Positions 1 through 12,100 of a stretch of DNA of 64,000 bases are shown here, one piece after another. Numbering within the stretch: the first letter of the stretch is position 1; every line of letters starts with the position of its first letter. Below the pieces are notes generated by a model. The model was not told the origin of the DNA. It searched no databases and saw only the letters and a program-made list of their open reading frames with translations. The stretch spans positions 651,454,920 through 651,518,919 of the forward strand of contig NC_081405.1 of the NCBI RefSeq assembly GCF_030272615.1, written 5' to 3'. The translations under genes and the position numbers were made by a program. Origin of the DNA: Cryptomeria japonica (taxonomy: Eukaryota > Streptophyta > Pinopsida > Cupressales > Cupressaceae).

Positions 1-973
1 TTCATCACAAAGTGTTGCTCATATCTGGGGTACTCCCTGTTCATCACAAAGTACTCTATCTTGGTGCTCACTATTCATCACAAAGTGCCTTGATCTATCC
101 TAGTCTTCCTAGAGGACCTGCTTGAGTGTATCCTCTCAGCAGCTTATCCAATCGACAACGTATGTTCATCACAGAACTGCCGATTTGACCTAGAAGACAA
201 AAACCTTGCATTTTTCGGACATAAACGCGCTTTTAACTCACAAACGCACCTGTAGACTGCACAAGCGCGCCTAAACATCATAGACGCGCCTGTTTGACAT
301 AAACGTGCCTATATTTTGCATAAAAGCGACTTTAAAACATAAATGCCCCTGCATGACGTAGACGCGCCCGCATTTGACATAAACGCGGTTCTAGACACAG
401 ACGCGCCTGGTGGACACAGACGCGCCTGACATCGACGCAGACGCGGTTTCACGGTTTTGCATTTTTTTGTACCCTATTCCTAAGCGCATTTATTGCTCTA
501 ACTAACATGCATTAATGACAAAAGCAAATGCGTCAAAGTACGAGGAGGTTTGGCGGTACTTATCGGCTCTCCTGCATCTGCTGGCCTCTGAAATCGTCGA
601 ACGCGGTCGAATCTGTGTACGAAAGCCATCGCTGCTGACTGCTGCTGCTCTTTTCTCGCTCTGCACTTTGATCTCGTGAAGGTGTAGATGATAATGAGGA
701 TGTCTTTTGCCCGTGGTCTATCTTATAGCCTACCCTAGCCTTGGCCTTCATTTCCCGAGACAGTCTTCTTCATCCCGTGACTTTGTCACTTTATTCGGTC
801 AGTCCATTCTAGCCTTTCTTTCTTATCGAGAGATTGTCTGCAATCTTTTCAGACATTTTCATCCAATCTCTCGAGGGGGCATATCATTCCCATACTGGGG
901 CAACTTTGTATTAGTTCATCTTATCTTCTTTGAAACAACGCGACAAGCCACATTGTCTCAAAGAGGGGCAAAA
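1..973 (+). mobile_element. 3' internal part of a Gypsy-like LTR retrotransposon (left end outside window)
   Basis: No intact ORF is seen. The stretch starts with spaced copies of ttcatcacaaagtg (1-180), continues with degenerate short repeats around the core gacgcgcctg (about 213-445), and ends in a purine-rich tract aaagaggggcaaaa (960-973) that lies directly before a TG-starting LTR-like sequence. A polypurine tract next to a 3' LTR is the standard layout of LTR retrotransposons, so I read this as the noncoding tail of the internal region, + orientation. No pol domain is inside the window, so the superfamily is inferred only. Confidence 0.5.
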
Positions 974-1724
974 TGCAGACACCCAAAATTGTCATGTTTA
1001 ATTAAATAAATATTTTATTTATTTAATTATCTAAGCCTAATTCTTCTATTAATTAAATAAATCTTTATTTATTTAATTAATTCATTTATCTTCTTCTAGC
1101 CTTATTTCTCATTTAAATAAATACATTTATTTATTTAAATTATCCTTTTTCTAATTAAATAAATATTTTATTTATTTAATTATCCCATTTCCTCTATTAA
1201 TTAATTAAATATTTATTTATTTAATTAATTCATTATCTTTTTTTACACATGACACATGTCATTCATCTCTTAATTCCTACACTACCTACCTCTTTCATTA
1301 TTTTATTATTTCTTCTACCTACCCTCTAATCCTAGCCGACCTCTCTTTTTACACCTCTTAATCTTATCCCTTCATTTCATATTGTGTCTTCTATTTAAGA
1401 AGATGCCTTCTTCATTATCAAACCCTAATGACTAATCTTAAGGACTTGGCTACACTACGATCCTATTTGCAACCACATTCCGTTCTTTGTTGAGCTCTTG
1501 TGCACATAAAATCTGAGAGCAAATATATCAAGCAAGATCAATAGAGATAGGAAGAATGGAGATCAAAACCCTATTGGACATGTGATGGTATAATCTTTGT
1601 GATTTTGTTTTATTTACATTGTCTTAGGTAATCTTCATATGTTATGGTGGATCTTTGTTGTTGTTAGGCTAGGGTTTAGTGGTTGGATTCATTTAGCCTT
1701 TCAATCTTGTTATTATTGTATCCA
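974..1724 (+). mobile_element. 3' LTR of the Gypsy-like element
   Basis: The segment begins with TGCAGACACC immediately after a polypurine tract and ends near tattgtatcca. It carries a TATA-like ctatttaagaaga at about 1391, followed by a plausible transcribed leader. The next bases (ttttc) are a possible right-hand target duplication. Just beyond it a LINE endonuclease reading frame on the - strand is cut in mid-domain, which fits insertion of this element into the LINE. The left LTR is outside the window, so neither the end nor the target duplication can be confirmed. Confidence 0.5.
999..1231. repeat. five consecutive AT-rich palindromes in the LTR
   Basis: Five inverted repeats built from taattaaataaata and its complement follow one another, at about 999-1029, 1047-1082, 1111-1140, 1152-1182 and 1196-1231. 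The first and fourth are identical 31-mers with 14 bp arms and a 3 nt centre. C/T-rich spacers of roughly 15 to 30 bp separate them. Each could extrude as a hairpin. Confidence 0.85.
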
Positions 1725-1727
1725 TTT

Positions 1728-2285
1728 TCACCATATACACATACCATTACCGGGCTTGATGTCAACAAGATTCAAGGTTGATATACAATCCTGAAGAAGG
1801 AAGGATGAAATCTCCAATCGCATAACACCACCCTTCTTCTCACTCGACTCTAAGATGGCATTGAAATCACCCACCATAATCCACAGATGAAAAGGAAACA
1901 ACCCACACATAAAATTAATATGAGACCACAAATTTCACTTTCCCTGAAGATCAGTGGGGGCATAAATGTTACTAAGCAAGATATATTCCCTTGTCTCAAG
2001 ACTAAAGGCAACCCAAGATAAAGATGATCTAGAAGAAACCCACCATATAGGACGAATCCTCAAGGGGTTCCAAAGATAGGCCACACCTCCAGAGGAGCCA
2101 AATGCCCCAATACATTGACATTCGCCTCTCCCTCATAGCTTTGACACCAAACCCAACATACTTTCCACAGATAATTTAGTTTCCTACAAGAAAAGGACAT
2201 CAGGAGAATGACTCCTTATCAACTCGCAAACAACTTTTTGCCTAGGGCCACTGTTCAAGCCCCTCACATTCTATGATAACACAAC
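1728..2285 (-). pseudogene. LINE endonuclease domain, broken and truncated
   Basis: Reading the minus strand from about 2285 gives an L1-type apurinic endonuclease N-terminal half: NVRGLNS followed by RQK, an ETKL motif, GSSGGVA with LWNP, NIYAPT, and GDFNAIL followed by EKKGG. Several in-frame stops interrupt it. The reading frame ends at 1728, before the FTW..R and SDH motifs, exactly where the Gypsy-like LTR begins. The reverse transcriptase half is not in the window and may lie to the left of the inserted element. Confidence 0.75.
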
Positions 2286-2322
2286 TATTTTGAGGGATTA
2301 GAAAAATGAGAATCCAAAGTCT

Positions 2323-4101
2323 TTAGTGATCCTGACTCAACCAAATTCTCTCGAGCATCAATTTGATCTTATCTAAGTCCTTTATGCCAACCTTTGAAAT
2401 CTTCTCCGTTGCTCCTTTTCTCATGTCTTTCTGAAGAAGACCTAGATGTAAGGAGATCTTATTACTTTTAACCCCAATAGAGTCCAATTTCTGCGCTGCG
2501 GGAGAAACATCCCCACCAACCATCTTCACTTTAGCACTAGAGATGGGTCCCATTTGAGCCACTACTTGCTGATCCATCTCCATCTGATGACTCTCACCCG
2601 CCTACAGACCCTGGGTAGTATCCAAGTTCACACTATCAAGAATCAACCCTCCTGCACTATGATCCAAAGGAATCATCCTCGGATTCACCTCCTGCTGGAT
2701 AAGATCATCCAAGGCTTCAAATCTGTCAAAGGTATCCTCCTCTTGACTCTCCTGCAAGGACCTCTTTTGACATCGGTTCCTATTCTTTGTCGTAACCAGG
2801 ACAAAACCATCAGCACCCACAACCACACCAGACATGGAAGCTTTTCCTTTATCAGCCCCATCAAGGTTACGAGATGGTTGTTGAGGCTGAAGCTCAGCCA
2901 ATTTAGACCTAGGGCACTTACGCTGCAAATGACCATACTCATGACATAGACAACATTGGAAAGGTAAAGTCGCATAATAAGCTGTTGGACCCAAGAGTAA
3001 GAGCCCGCACACGTATCTATAGCATCTGGCAAAGGCTTACTAAGATCAATTTCAACACAAATACGAGAAAAAGTCATTACCTTTCTCCCCAAGGTTTGCA
3101 CTGAAGATCCAATAGGCTTCCCAAACAATGAAGCTAGCATTCGCAACACATTCTCCCGACAATATTCCATCGAAAAATGAGGTAATCAAACCCACATTGT
3201 GATCCAATTCGGGAGCTCTTTCGAAGGGTTAAATCCCGCATGCCAAGGTTTGATGAACAACCCCACCCGATTATAAAAATAATGGGCCTCCTTCAAAGAT
3301 CCTATTGCGATCATCCATGCAATTAAAAGTGACCATGAAGTAATTGTTTGCCAACAACATAACATCCATTTCCCCTTCCAGTGCCCAAGTCCTCTGAGCC
3401 TAATTCTCCAAAAACTGTAGAGAAACCCTCATCCCCCAAAATTTGCAGTATAACGAGTGCTTTGAGAAATATTCAACATCTTCAACAATCATCTCAGGCG
3501 GAATTATCAATTTCAACCTCTCTTTGCATCTCTCAAGACAACCATTAATCTTCGAAATCCGAGAGCCATTGGACAAACCTGCCCTAGTAAACCTTGAATC
3601 CAGAACAAAAAGATCATTAATGAAGGTCTTGATACCTTGGGATGGGGATTTCACGTCCAACACCCCTTGAAAATCCATATCGGGAGAATCCCCCAAGGCT
3701 TCTCCCTTAGCAACCGACATCACAAAAGGAGAAGGGTTAGACACAAAGAAGACCCACACACCAAACCCCTACCTACCGAATCCTCCACCCAAGCCACACA
3801 CCCCTCCCAAACTCTGATACAGGGAGAGAATGGCCACAACACTCCACACCCCTCGAGCTCCTCCCATCGTTGCTGCCAAAATTAGATGCCCTGCACACCC
3901 CGCACCCGCACTCAAAACAAAAGCCTCACCATAGTCCTCCTTGCCACCAGCCACCAAGCTCCTTAGCAAAAGCCACCACCCCCCACGGAAGCAAAGAACA
4001 ACCCCCCCTTCCCCCCCCCCCCCCTCTTCGCATAGCCAAACATAGACCCCCCATGGGCTAGGGCTCAAATGCCCTAGCTCAGATTTGCAAAAATCGCGCA
4101 C
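2323..4101 (-). pseudogene. LINE ORF1 (gag-like, zinc knuckle), frameshifted
   Basis: Three minus-strand reading frames succeed one another (3759-3400, about 3170-2602, 2583-2323) and together resemble plant L1 ORF1, an RNA-binding nucleocapsid-like protein. A CCHC zinc knuckle of the form C-x2-C-x4-H-x4-C (CHEYGHLQRKC region) lies at about 2900-2950. Downstream is a Ser/Lys-rich tail, then the endonuclease relic, in the order expected for a LINE. Frame changes and the lack of a single ORF show it is dead. Boundaries of the 5' end (about 4100) are approximate. Confidence 0.65.
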
Positions 4102-4271
4102 ACTCCATCTTCTAGAAACTCAAAACTTCCTTGAATTCACAATCTAGCAAGTTGGTTTACTTTTCAGTAGGCTCATCGTTTTCACATTTCAATAGGTTCA
4201 ATTAGGTTTATTTTTTTAATAGATATATTTCTATTTAATTTATTTTAAACTGAATCAAATCCTTGTAATTG

Positions 4272-4560
4272 GTTTTTTTTTGACAGGTAATAGGCCGTAG
4301 CTAGATAATTTTTATTAATTAAAATAATAATTTTTACAAACTCAGTTCAATGTGGGCATTTGTAGGAAAGAACCGAGTCAAGAAAACCTCCGGTCTTGCC
4401 CAAGGAAATTTTTCCTAGAAGTACAATTTACAATTTTACATCAACTGCCATAGGTAATTTCTGGCAGTACAATTTACCATTTTCACATCAACTACCATAG
4501 TAAATTTCTAGAGATACCAGGATTGCTTTTTGGGGCTTCATTCCCCATTTACATATCTAG
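4272..4560 (-). mobile_element. possible 3' tail of another 5'-truncated LINE
   Basis: A T-run followed by gacaggtaataggccgtagc and a TATTAATTAAAAT stretch resembles the layout at the 3' end of the full LINE at 36682 (T-run, short conserved segment, TATTAATAAAAT). On the minus strand this would be a LINE 3' end with poly(A). Two approximate copies of an acaatttac...ttacatcaact unit lie at 4428-4520. No coding sequence is visible. Confidence 0.3.
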
Positions 4561-5218
4561 ATTTTATTAAATAGTACCCTGACTAGCTATCTCAGATCAA
4601 ATCCTATCATCTGTAGCCTTGTAAGATCCTGTATTGCTGAAATCTTCACAACTCAATAGTAGGGTTAGGTGAAATAGATATCATTATTCATACTATCCAT
4701 ATTATCAGCTATCATTACTCAAGCTGAAATAAATTTTCAATCATCCAAAGGAAAAGAACAATGTTGAAATGGAATTTAAACCATCTTAAAAAAGTTAAGC
4801 CATATTTAAGCCATCTTTAAAATGGAATTTAAGTCATCTTTAATATGTTAACACTTATACTCAGGATTGATAGGCATAGTATAACATACTGAGACAACCA
4901 TAACAAAAATGCCCATCCTTATGAAGCATAAAAATCGCATAAGAGATAAACAATAACTAACTTAAATCAAAATAAATCTACCAGCAAATAAATCTAGAAT
5001 ACTAGAGAAACCTAAATGCAACCATAACCATGATCTTCTGCAGAGGAGCTTATACCATAACCGATTATCAAACCCCAAGCCAAGCAAAGGGCATGGCGTG
5101 TTAGAGAGCAAAAAGAGAGCACCATCCAAATCAGGGCAAATACCATGGTGCGAGTTACTATGAGCCAAAACCAACTGAGAGCAGATGCAGAGAGCCAGAT
5201 GCCATAGTGATGGAACTG

Positions 5219-5254
<36 letters not shown>

Positions 5255-7440
5255 CACAGCTCCAAAAAAGCCTAATAAAGGAAAAAAAGGGAGGGAGACC
5301 ACAAAAGCATATCAACCCGAACATACAAAAACACGCAGAAAACACAACTATAATAGATTGTCAAACCGAAATATTCATGAAAAAAGTCTGATAAAGTTTG
5401 TTAGGGAGTTCACCATAGCACTTATAATTGGTTTTATTATGAGATAAAACAAAAAAAAATTAAAATTTTTATGTCTATTTAAAAAAAAAAAATATTTACA
5501 ATATTATAACTAATAAAAAATGAAAAAAACTATTTAAAATAGACATTTTAGTTTTTAAAATACAAAAAAATTCAAAAAAACACTAATTTTTTTAAAACCA
5601 ATCATAGTGAAGATAAATAATTTTTACAATATCTTAAATTTAAAAATATAAATCTCAACTTTACAAAAACCAAGGTCTTTTTGAAAGCAAAAATAATAAC
5701 CACTTTTGATTGGTGCAAACTAATTGATTAATTGGACTTAGTGAATGCAATAGTATTGCCTACCCAAGTGGTAATAACAAACGAAAAAAATCATTTAAAA
5801 TAAACATTTCTTTTTATAAAATACAAATGAAATCTAAAAAAGATTTAAAAAATCTATCATTCCTAAAAATTTGCTCCCATAACACCATTTTTTTTAAACC
5901 AATCATAGTGTAGATAAATAATATTTACAATATCTCAAATTTTAAAATATAAATCTCAACTTTACAAAAACTAATTTTATTTTGAAAGCAAAAATAATAA
6001 TCACATTTGATTGGTGCAAACTAATTGAATAAAAGCACTTAGTGAATACAAAAGTATTGCTTATGACTCTAAAAATTATATTTTTAAATTTAGATTTAAA
6101 AGAAACTTCTAATTTTAAAAAATATGTTTTTAAATCTATATTTAAAAAAAACTCCTATTTATTAATCATATGAAATTAATTAATCTATGCATTGTCTACA
6201 TAAATTTTATTTATAAAATATAAGTATGCTAGGGGAAGAGCATCAATAGTCGTCATAGTTCCAATAACTGCACACTAATTGTCACAATGACCCCTCAATA
6301 GCCGTCATAGTTCCAATTTTTGAAAAACCATTAATAAATTTCACATGTACCAATAGCCGATCACTTTTTGTCAATTTTTGTTCATAATTGACCCATTTGT
6401 GCACCACTATCTTTGAAATGTGTACTTTTTGATCTTTGTGCACATAACTGATTCCACAAGAAGAACAATAGCTATAAGCATTTAAGTGACATACAAAGAA
6501 AACTAAAACGAAATCATTAAAATCTGATATACATGTAAATGCCCAAAATTAACTATGACAGCTACTTGCGCAAAATTAACTATGACAGCTACATGTGCTC
6601 TTCCCCTCTCGTGATGTATTTAGATTTGGATCATCAAGGATATGTGGGGGCACTTGGTAAATAGTTGTCCAAGCTTTAAATGTTTTCCACCTCGTCAAAC
6701 TTAGTCAAACTGAACAAAAAATATCACCTAGAGACATCAAACTGATTATAATTTTGTTCAATCATTTGTACAGGAGTACGGGTCAACACAGCTTATACTA
6801 TGTCTTAAGCCGGTTTGTCGGTTAACCGTCCAAATAGCACCCTTGGTTTTTCACATGGCTCTTTCAGCGGGCCCCTTTATGGGAGGAAGGGAAAGAGCCG
6901 AAAGGATACGAAATGCCTGTACCCGTCCAGGTCACATGCCACGTGACCGTATTGCAAAAGTGATCCTCTGCTGGCAGCACACGAGCCAAATCAGGAAGTC
7001 GATAATGGAAGAGTATTTTAATCTTCAAGAAAATCCATATTCAGAACACTAGCTGTAGGTAGTAGTACTAAAAACAATTCAGGGATTCTAAAAATAATTC
7101 AGGGACTCAGGAGCCAGGGTTTGGGGCGATTCTGAGAAAATACACGGTAACTTGCTTTGGAATTTCACATTGCATGCTAGTCTATTTTTTCGGCTCAAAG
7201 CGCGTATTTTTCCGGTTAAATTTGGCAGATCTGCTGCAGAAAGTCCGGTAAAGAACGCAACAATTAAGTCTGCTTTAATGTGAAGCTTCCTCTTTTCTTC
7301 GTTCGTTTTTGACGGCTATTTTGAGCTTTAGTGGCTTTCCGAGTCCCTTCATTGTTGTTGAAAATTGTGTTTGAAGAATTCAACTTATTCTGGTTGAAGC
7401 GATAAGTTTAGTCCGTGGAGATATTTAATTTTCTCTTAAA
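4561..7440. other. intergenic, AT-rich, no gene seen
   Basis: I find no supported gene here. Contents are a perfect (AT)n run at about 5221-5253 and a diverged tandem duplication in which 5597-5763 is repeated at 5898-6065 (offset about 301 bp, sharing accaatcatagtg and ttggtgcaaactaattga). A 69-codon frame at 6843-7052 has no recognisable features. Confidence 0.6.
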
Positions 7441-9124
7441 ATGTGCTGCTCTGTGGGTTATATATAGATTTCAAGGTGAAATTTTCCGTTTCTTGCTGTA
7501 GTGTGTTGTTTCGTAGCGTAAACTTAGGGTTGAGTTTGCATTTTGTTGATTTTTAAAGTAATGGCTGAAAAATTCCGTTGAATATTAAGTTTTTGGTAAA
7601 ATTTGTCGTTTTTTAAAGAAAATGTAGGTTGAGTTGTAAAATGCCATTGCTTTGCCGTTTTTTGTTTTTTGTTTTAATTGATTTTTCATTTTTAAAGCTA
7701 GCTAGCGATTTGCATTTTGGTGGGGTATAATTCCAATTTCTAATAGTCGCAGTTCAGGGTCGCCAAGCTTCGTGTTTAACTAGATTTGCGTACAAAACTA
7801 TTGATAGAACTCCAGATGATTGCTAGTTGAGGGATTTAATAGAATGGCATGCCGCCGCTTAAATAATTTATTGAATTTATGCTTTGACATATTTAGTATA
7901 TTCGTAGGGTTACAAGTTTGAATGTTCTGATTTACAGAGGATTTTCATGCGCGTCGATTTCAATGCTTTTTTACAGATGTAAGAAATTTTAAGGACCCGA
8001 TTAAATCTAATCAGTAAGAAGCTATTTTTAGTACTCGTTCCTTCCTAGCTCCTTCGTTATCTTTTAAAGCAAATTTCTGCTATAAAGAATTTATAACGCA
8101 AAGTATCGCTGACATTGTAGAGAAATTTCAATTAATTAAGGAAGTGTACAAATTGGGTAACGGGAACTTGTGGCCTATTCTACTGTGCTTTCGTTATTTG
8201 TCAGCTTGAATTTCGTGTAAACAATGGTTTGAAGTTTCAAATTGGGATTTCGGTAAATGTTAGGAGGGTTTGAAATTCGTAAATTTGGAAAATAGAGAAA
8301 AGGTTTCTTCTTCTGCCGTCTTCGGAGGTTGGTAGTACAAAGGCAAGATATTCGGAAGTTTCAGTAAGTGGAGGTTTTCAAATTTAATTGGGTTTGTGGG
8401 CTTCTTTGGTTGCTTTTGAAGTGTGAAATTGCTTCCAATAAACATAAATACGCGGTTGCTTTTTAGAGTGGAATTGCTTTCTGTAAAAATATAAATATTT
8501 TGAAGTTCAGGGTACCGGATAGATAATTTCAGTCTGAATTGAAAATCAATTTTTGCGAGTCGGTATTGAACGTCTTTGAAGGTTCTGAAGCAAAATTTTT
8601 ATGCCTTTGTCTTAAAAATTGTAACCGCTTTTGTGGAGAGTCTGCTAGTAGGTACGGATATGCCACTTTCTTCACATACATGGTAGAAGCCGCTCTACAC
8701 CAAAGAAAAATAGGAAAAAGGAGAAGTCTGATAAAATTTATTTTTAAGCAAGATGCATGTCTACACGGAGGAAGAGTTTTAAAGTATTTTTTCTTTTGCT
8801 ATTACGTGCATAGCAGAAGCCCTTGGATTCCAAGGAAAAATAGAAAATAAGAGAACTCTAATAATTTTTTTTTTTTAATTTGTGCAAGATGCATGTCGTA
8901 CACCGAGGAAGAGTTTAACTTCTTTTTTGGTTTTCAGAGTTCCCTATTTGTAAAGTTGTGTCATTTATTTGAATTGTTAATTTTTTTCGATTTAGGTTTC
9001 TATGGTTCTGTTAATGTTTGCTGAGACATTGTTTTAATCTTTATTCCAGAAGAGATTTTGGAGAAATATTATGTGCCATACTTGCCAAAACTTGCTATTA
9101 CGTTTGACACTATAAATCTAGGCT
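7441..9124 (+). promoter_or_regulatory. candidate promoter and 5' leader of the RGLG gene
   Basis: A TATA-like ttatatatagattt lies at about 7458. Upstream of the start codon, tttattccag at 9039-9048 is a good 3' splice site, so a 5' UTR intron is likely, with the last leader exon running from about 9049 into the ATG at 9125. The donor cannot be placed from sequence alone. A 130 bp-offset tandem duplication lies inside this stretch (8681-8777 and 8811-8914, sharing agaagcc and gcaagatgcatgtc). All regulatory statements are inference. Confidence 0.35.
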
Positions 9125-12100
9125 ATGGGAGGCAAGAGCTCAAAAATCTTTCGTCAGAGGAGTCAATCTTGGGGTGCTCGGTCATATGAATCTCCTCAAA
9201 CTTGGAATTCTTCATCTTATGGCCAGCAAAGTCATCCATCGGACACACGTGTAGAATCAGAGGCTAATAAGCACAAGTTACAAAGGAGATACTCTCGAAT
9301 AGCTGACAATTATGATTCACTTGATAAGGTATTTCTCCTTGTTATTTTTTACTCTCTTGATTAGGTTTCTATCATGCATGATGCTATTATTTTTTGGATA
9401 TAATTTATGTGGTTTGCGAGCAAAGTGTACTCAGGTCAGGGATGGATATGGATCACAGTACTCTTAAGTCGATTCTGTGTCTCAGATGTGTTTTTTAAAT
9501 AGTCTATCATTATAAAGGTTTATGGTTCATGCCCCATTTTATGCAATCCCGTTTCTGCTTTTCTTTGTCATTTATGTGTTGTTAAATATTTTTTTCAGAG
9601 TCTGCTATGGTTCATAATGAACTGATACGAGAAACAAAGGTAAACTTTGCCATCTAAGAGGAATTAGCTATATAAATATTATTTGAATTTTCAAATGCAT
9701 ATCTTGATATAATGTAAACCTCAAGCACAAAGGATCCTTTTATAAGGTAGTAGACATTATCTTAATATGGGACCCCTTTATATGCCTATTTGATAACAAT
9801 CTTTAGGCTTCTTGCGAAGAGCAAATGTTAAGCAGCGATTATTAGCTGTAATCACTAAAACTCAGAAAATTAACTTCAGAAATTGTTTAGGATCTCAAAG
9901 CTGATATAAAACTTAGTCTACCTAACTGTGTTTATTTGAAGTTGCTTATATCCAATGTTCGGGGGACAGGGGACAAAGGGCTTAAGTTTCGGGGACGGGG
10001 AACGTGGGCCTGGGGGGAGACGTGTCCCTGTGGAACACTGCTTATACCTAGTATTTTGAGATAATTACAATTTATTTTAGAAGTGTAAAAGTTCCTACCA
10101 TCTCAGTGTTAATGTTAGAACCAGAAACATAAGACACAGAAATCTGAAACAATAAAATTTCACAAGAACAAGATACACAAGTATTTATCCTGGGAAAACC
10201 CTCCACCTGAGGGTGAAAAACCCAGCCACCCCAAAAATCAAACTTTATTGAAGTCACAAACTTGAGTACAAAAGCTCTCAAACTGAATGATCTAGACACA
10301 ATTGTTAACCCTTAACAATTGGAAGATGAAGCCGATAACATCTGAAACTGAAGGCTTCTACAATAGTGCCAGCACGAAGCTTTCTGAGACATATAATAAT
10401 CATCCCTCAATCATACACGAGAAGACAGAGAAGATATATACGCTGAAGAAGATACAGAGATGCTACAGAAAATACTGTTGAAAAACTCCACCCCTGAATG
10501 ATCACTCATACAAATATATAATAGTCTCTCTATAAGGACTTTTCCTCATACAAATATATAATAGTCTCTCTTTAAGGACTTTTCCATACCTTGAAATACG
10601 AACTGCTGACCTCCTTTAAAGAAACGACAAGGCTTGAAACATCGAGATGAAGGAGACAAAAAGCCAACATCCAGATCACGCAATATGCTGGACGGCAGTT
10701 ACAATACTTGCCATTACAAACTCCGGCACCGACAAGAGCCATAAGACGTAGACATAAGTGAACCTCTTTCCCGATGGAATACGAAGAGGAAAAAAACCGC
10801 TGCCAGCATGCACGAGGCTCCCACGAAGCTGCAAGTCATACATGCAGGTCAGTGACAGTTATCGAGGAAGCCGTTACACATCAGCTTCTCTTAGAAGTGT
10901 AGGAAGAAACCATCACAGGCAAAATGAAATCTCCTGCTGCTAAAAACATTAACACTCAGCTTCAACTTCAGCCATGAGTGCATGAGAAACAGTATACTCA
11001 TTGAGGTGAGTGAGCCAATTGTCAATAGTTGTTTACAACACCTATTTTAACCAAAACAAGACAGTAGACAGCCTTAAGACATCTTGCTTTGGATCAAATT
11101 CATGACATTAACAATTACAATTCTTGCATGTCCTTGGTCCATAACTAAAATATTTTTGTACATTTTAATAATTTATTAATCTGAAAATAATTAAATAAAT
11201 TTCGTTAGGTATAAAGACAAAAATGATTCGAAGAGGACCCCTTATATACCATCAAGTATGTAAGACTTCCCTAGTTAAATATGACCAATCAATTGTGATG
11301 ATTAGACCCCTATGTAACTTGATGATGTATGAAGATCAACAGATGAAGCCATATTCCAGTCTAGTGCCTTATCAGTTGGGTAACAAAGCTGATGAATACT
11401 ATATTTCTTATTCCATGAAGGTCGATGTAACATGCAAACCATTCCTAAAAGAATTTTGTAAGTTCATTCTATTCATTTGCATAAAAGAAATGCTATCTTT
11501 TGCTTGAATAAAAACTTTTGAAACTTTTTTTTTTAAGTAATTTGAATCAAGAGATAAAAAGTAATCATAAGCATCATTTAAATGAAATTACATAAGGAAA
11601 GAAGATAACTTGCACTTTTCTTCTAACAAAAATCACTATGCAAAAAGTACACAAGAAGGTTAGAGTTTACATAAAATTGCTTTCCAATCTGGAATCTTTT
11701 GCAAGTCTTGGCTTATTCTGCAAGAGGGAGAGCATCATCAAGGTGCTTATCTCCAACCATAGACCTGATGATCACTGGCACACCTTCCTTACAAAAGTGG
11801 TCCTACTCTTCATGAGGGTGCAGACATAGGACTAGTTCTAATTGCCATTTGAGCCTAGTTTTAGAACCTACATGACTCTAGTCAGTCATGCACTATAGGT
11901 ACCTCCTAACTAGCATGACCTTCTGACTAGGTTGTGTATTTGGATCTAGTGAATTGATAGACACATGTAGAATGCTGCGCCACCTTGGCCAAAGGATTTA
12001 TATAATTGCAAAGCACGTTGAACGCGCAGTCATTGTTCACCACCCTACTCAACTTTTTTCACCATCACTTAAGTTCTGGTTGACTTGACTTGGTGGACTA

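Noticed and set aside
6843-7052. 69-codon frame upstream of RGLG
   Set aside because: No motif, no conserved context; a chance frame in promoter-proximal sequence cannot be distinguished.
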